From DATACN01 sp038215095 (GTDB lineage Bacteria; Actinomycetota; Thermoleophilia; Solirubrobacterales; Thermoleophilaceae): 41,924 bases of DNA. Each line of letters starts with the position of its first letter. The stretch's first letter is position 1. The position numbers were made by a program, and so were the translations under genes. Positions 39,862 through 41,924 of this stretch are shown in pieces. The stretch lies in assembly GCA_038215095.1 (NCBI GenBank), contig JBBQRG010000016.1, positions 1 through 41,924 on the forward strand, read 5' to 3'. The notes beneath the pieces were generated by a model, which did not search any database, had not been told where the DNA came from, and saw nothing but the letters and a program-made list of their open reading frames with translations.

Positions 39862-40950
39862 TCAGTCGGCGAGCTTTATCCGCCTCCGGAGGCTGTTGCC
39901 GCGGTTGTAGGGCAGCAGTCCCTCGTGCTGCATTCTCCCGACGACAATCGCCGGTGAAATATCCAGCATTTGCGCGAGCGTCGGCACGTCGCTGAGGCTG
40001 AGATTTGCGAGCCGGCGATCGTGGGGCGGGGGAATCAGCATTCGTGCTGCGAACCGGTCCGCCTCGTCCTCGAGCGGCTGCTCCCGCGGGTCAGTGGCTT
40101 GTCCGGTCGCCTCCACGAACAGGTCCTTGAAGACGTCTTTCTTGCGGTGGAGCACGACGTGCCCCGCTTCGTGGAAGAAGCTAAACCAGAAGATGTCCTC
40201 CCAGCGGTGGCGCAGGCTGAGCTGTACGAGCGCCTTGTCGGGTGCGAGCCAGCGCGTTGCGCCGTTGGCCTTGGCCCCGTTGTACGTGTCGACAATGACG
40301 ACGGCGACGCCAGCGCTGGCACAGAGCTCCTGGAGTGCCGGCAACCATTCCTCGGGGGGCAGCCGCGTCAGGGATCGCGCGTCCTGAAGTACCTCTAGAA
40401 ACCGGTCTTCGTCGTAAGTCGCAGAGTCGATCTCGGTCGCATGCAGTTCCCCTTGCCGTAGCCACGCCGACAGGGCGAAGGAGTCACTCTCGAACTTCTG
40501 CGATTTGCGGTATGCGGCCCGTGGGTCCTTCCACTGTGCCGGATGCGCGATGCCCAGGAAGCCGAGCAACTCCTCGACAAGTGCCGGGTCCTGCGTGCGC
40601 CGCGTGATAAGCCCGCGCTTCCGCAGCTCGCTGAGCGGGAATTGGCTCGCCCACTCCAGTGCGTCGCCGAACTCGCGCCGCTGCTCTTGGCGCGCTTTGT
40701 CGGCCTGAAAGTGTGCTTCGCGAGTCATCCAGAAAGACGCCGGCGCGCCGAAGACCTTCTCGAGGCCGAGCGCGAGGTCAGCCGAGAGCGACGCAGCACC
40801 CTTGACCACCCGGTTGACGTGTTTGAGCGAGACACCGAGCCGTTCAGAGAGCTCGGTCTGGGTCATGGAGCGCTCGTCGAGCAGGTCCGCCAACGTGTCA
40901 CCCGGTGGGCTCGCCCAGTCCGGGAGGAACTGGCTAGGTTTTTGCGCCAC
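39862..40950 (-). CDS. HigA-type antitoxin fused to an ImmA/IrrE metallopeptidase
   Basis: 362 residues from a GTG at 40950, chosen because AAGGAGG sits seven bases upstream (40958-40964); the TTG at 40986 is unsupported. The N-terminal HTH (about residues 30-50) reads QTELSERLGVSLKHVNRVVKG, HigA-like, followed by FGAPASFWMTREAHFQ. The C-terminal half has the zinc site HEAGH (about 260-264) and EDEADRFAARMLIP. ImmA/IrrE proteases cleave cognate repressors in mobile elements; here repressor and protease are one chain. The start overlaps the HigB gene by seventeen bases. It may both neutralise the toxin and respond to damage signals. Confidence 0.88.
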   Translation of the reverse strand: MAQKPSQFLPDWASPPGDTLADLLDERSMTQTELSERLGVSLKHVNRVVKGAASLSADLALGLEKVFGAPASFWMTREAHFQADKARQEQRREFGDALEWASQFPLSELRKRGLITRRTQDPALVEELLGFLGIAHPAQWKDPRAAYRKSQKFESDSFALSAWLRQGELHATEIDSATYDEDRFLEVLQDARSLTRLPPEEWLPALQELCASAGVAVVIVDTYNGAKANGATRWLAPDKALVQLSLRHRWEDIFWFSFFHEAGHVVLHRKKDVFKDLFVEATGQATDPREQPLEDEADRFAARMLIPPPHDRRLANLSLSDVPTLAQMLDISPAIVVGRMQHEGLLPYNRGNSLRRRIKLAD

Positions 40951-41290
40951 GTCGTCGCCTCCTTGTTTGTTTTGATTGGTCGGCAATCGCGAGGATGCGG
41001 ACAGACCGGACGGCCGCCCAGTCGAGGGCGCCGTCGCTACTGGTCGGCGGCGGGTCGTCGGCTGGTTCGAAGATCACGCTCCCACCGTCGGGCAGCCTCA
41101 GCGTCAACCGGCCCCGGCGGTCGCGGCAGCGGCCCGGTAGATGCCGTAGCTCCTCGAGGCACGAGACCGCGCGCAGCGACGCAAGGTGAGCGACTGCCGC
41201 CCTCGCGCCGCGGTCGCCAACCGCTCTACGCAGCGTCGCGAAGGAGGTGCAGAGCTGCCGTATCCGGATGTCGGCGAAGGCGAGGTCCAC
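40934..41290 (-). CDS. HigB-like (RelE superfamily) toxin
   Basis: 118 residues from the GTG at 41290 (VDLAFADIRIRQLC), or 127 from a TTG at 41317; the former fits the family start. The pattern LRRAVGDRGARAAVAHLASLRAVSCLEELRHLPGRC, then SVIFEPADDPPP, and ALDWAAVRSVRILAIADQ is that of PF05015 proteic killer toxins, which cleave mRNA on the ribosome. It precedes and overlaps the HigA-type gene, the usual toxin-first order of higBA. An unusual length between strands (RDRRGRLTLRLPDGG) is seen. Toxicity is inferred from family only. Confidence 0.8.
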   Translation of the reverse strand: MDLAFADIRIRQLCTSFATLRRAVGDRGARAAVAHLASLRAVSCLEELRHLPGRCRDRRGRLTLRLPDGGSVIFEPADDPPPTSSDGALDWAAVRSVRILAIADQSKQTRRRRRGAKT

Positions 41291-41355
41291 GAGCGAAGGC
41301 CGGGAAGTTATCCCCAAGAAGGTTATGTGTTCGAGCGACGGTGTAGAAATCCTGT

Positions 41356-41378
41356 ACTGAAGTCGTATATACTTCGGT
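41356..41378. promoter_or_regulatory. Inverted repeat/operator with TATACT box between higB and the ubiquitin-like gene
   Basis: ACTGAAGT, a seven-base spacer CGTATAT, then ACTTCGGT form an 8-bp inverted repeat with one mismatch. A TATACT at 41368-41373 inside it looks like a -10 box reading to the right; no clear -35 is seen. The site lies 66 bases from the higB GTG and 30 bases from the ubiquitin-like ATG, in the only AT-rich spot nearby. A HigA-type HTH dimer binding here would control both operons. Confidence 0.5.
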
Positions 41379-41407
41379 CACTTGCCCCGTCCCTTATCGG
41401 AGGAACC

Positions 41408-41692
41408 ATGCCCCACGCCGAAGCCGCGCCCGCAGGACACGACCAGAAGGCGGACGTCTCGGTGACGCTGGTGGTCACCGACCCCGACGGCGGGACGCAG
41501 ACGCTCGAGATGACGATCCCGCCTGGCCCCACCAAGGTGCCCGACCTCAAAGCCGAGCTGGGCGTACCGGTCGAGGCCTCGCTGTGGCTGGTGCGGAGCG
41601 GCGACAAGCCTAAGCAGCTCGTCGACCACGCGAGTCACAACGTGAAGGCGGGCGACCGGTTCGAGACCGTCGTCAAGGGCGGGGTGAGCTAG
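41408..41692 (+). CDS. Multiubiquitin-type ubiquitin-like protein
   Basis: 94 residues from the ATG at 41408, with CGGAGGA just upstream (41398-41404). After a 16-residue tail, the beta-grasp pattern is clear: strands SVTLVVTD and TLEMTIPPGP, a helix VPDLKAELG, then ASLWLVRSGDKPKQLVD and GDRFETVVKGG. The wording 'LWLVR-GDKP-LVD-GDRF' is typical of bacterial multiubiquitin (PF14452) domains. A Gly-Gly pair sits at 91-92, two residues before the C-terminus, like a precursor tail to be trimmed or a conjugation-ready end. Only one domain is present. Its TAG overlaps the next GTG by one base. Function: protein tagging by inference. Confidence 0.78.
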   Translation: MPHAEAAPAGHDQKADVSVTLVVTDPDGGTQTLEMTIPPGPTKVPDLKAELGVPVEASLWLVRSGDKPKQLVDHASHNVKAGDRFETVVKGGVS

Positions 41693-41924
41693 TGGACGAC
41701 GGCGAGCGCGAGGCGCTCGTCGAGCGCTTGGCGGCGGCGTTCGGGGACGCGCAGGACGCGACCCCGGCAGCGGGACAGCCGCTGCACGTCGTCCTGCCGA
41801 GCCTCGAGCTCCCGGAGCCGTGGACGCCGTCTCCGACGCGCGCGCTCACCGTATGGGAGGGATGGGCGGAAAACCGCCCCGCGTTCTACATCGACGCGAC
41901 GGTGACCGGCGAGACCGATGAGCC
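41692..41924 (+). CDS. Probable E2/UBC-like protein, 5' part (continues beyond window)
   Basis: A GTG at 41692 overlaps the stop of the ubiquitin-like gene by one base (TAGTG) and stays open to the edge, 77 codons. After an acidic helix (DDGEREALVERLAAAFGD) come LHVVLPSLELPEPWTP, TRALTVWEGW and ENRPAFYIDATV. The P-E-P-W-T-P and R-P-A-F-Y-I-D blocks resemble the beta-meander of bacterial E2-like proteins encoded next to multiubiquitin genes. No catalytic Cys is seen because that part is outside the window. The assignment rests on context plus partial pattern, so it is tentative; the gene might also encode another hypothetical protein of such operons. Confidence 0.55.
   Translation, partial: MDDGEREALVERLAAAFGDAQDATPAAGQPLHVVLPSLELPEPWTPSPTRALTVWEGWAENRPAFYIDATVTGETDE

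Larger units (their letters stand above)
36538..41924. mobile_element. Integrative element inserted at tRNA-Ser(CGA); right end beyond window
   Basis: Starts at the 3' end of tRNA-Ser. It carries, in minus orientation, a tyrosine integrase, an excisionase-like HTH gene and a FtsK/VirD4-like ATPase in one overlapping operon, then a HigBA-type module with an ImmA/IrrE domain, then a plus-strand operon for a ubiquitin-like protein. The set is that of an integrative and conjugative or mobilizable element (AICE-like). No relaxase, replication or type IV secretion channel gene is in the visible 5.4 kb. The second att copy, a repeat of the tRNA 3' end, should lie to the right outside the window. Confidence 0.8.

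Noticed and set aside
40951..40986. TTG at 40986 as the start of the HigA/ImmA protein
   Set aside because: The strong AAGGAGG lies downstream of it and is correctly spaced for the GTG at 40950.

Overview
This is a GC-rich actinobacterial chromosome segment. Four features suggest Actinomycetota, and by inference the Thermoleophilia/Solirubrobacterales: the archaeal/actinobacterial mismatch endonuclease NucS, two F420-type luciferase-like oxidoreductases, many GTG/TTG starts, and a secreted protein at the left edge of a style common in that class. No rRNA operon, replication origin or CRISPR array is visible.

Layout. Positions 1-1520 are a scarred stretch. It holds the 3' end of a secreted-type protein, two 144-bp imperfect direct repeats that each end in the 3' half of a tRNA-Arg(ACG) gene and enclose a SnoaL-like gene, and a truncated cupin. 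Positions 1566-36405 are dense ordinary chromosome. In order: acuI/yhdH oxidoreductase, paiB, VOC protein plus ECF42-type sigma factor, an MFS exporter, a minus-strand SRPBCC / glutamate-synthase-like / poxB cluster, a secreted beta-helix protein, gluQ, a nitrilase, a frameshifted asnB, yjcH-actP, a five-gene minus-strand run (three lipoproteins, MFS pump, DsbA-like), an iron redox enzyme facing a CDGSH protein, yceH, hydrolases, nucS facing ldcA, plsC, csbD with a sigma-B-type promoter, an orphan NarL-type regulator coupled to a 27-residue membrane peptide, a universal stress protein, a secreted subtilase, an SDR-tadA-LLM operon, a GT87-like membrane protein and a DoxX-like protein.

A tRNA-Ser(CGA) gene at 36449-36537 marks the left end of an integrative element that runs off the right edge. 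Reading leftwards, an FtsK/VirD4-like coupling ATPase, a small excisionase-type HTH protein and a tyrosine integrase form a tightly overlapping operon. Next come a HigB-like toxin and a HigA-type HTH fused to an ImmA/IrrE metallopeptidase.

Divergent from the toxin, across a short intergenic region with an inverted repeat, starts an operon for a ubiquitin-like protein (multiubiquitin-type beta-grasp with a near-terminal Gly-Gly). It overlaps by one base a second gene whose visible part resembles bacterial E2/UBC-like proteins. This is the most notable system here: the start of a bacterial ubiquitin-like conjugation operon carried as cargo of a mobile element beside a toxin-antitoxin-protease module. 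The E1, the protease and the rest of the E2 would lie beyond the window.
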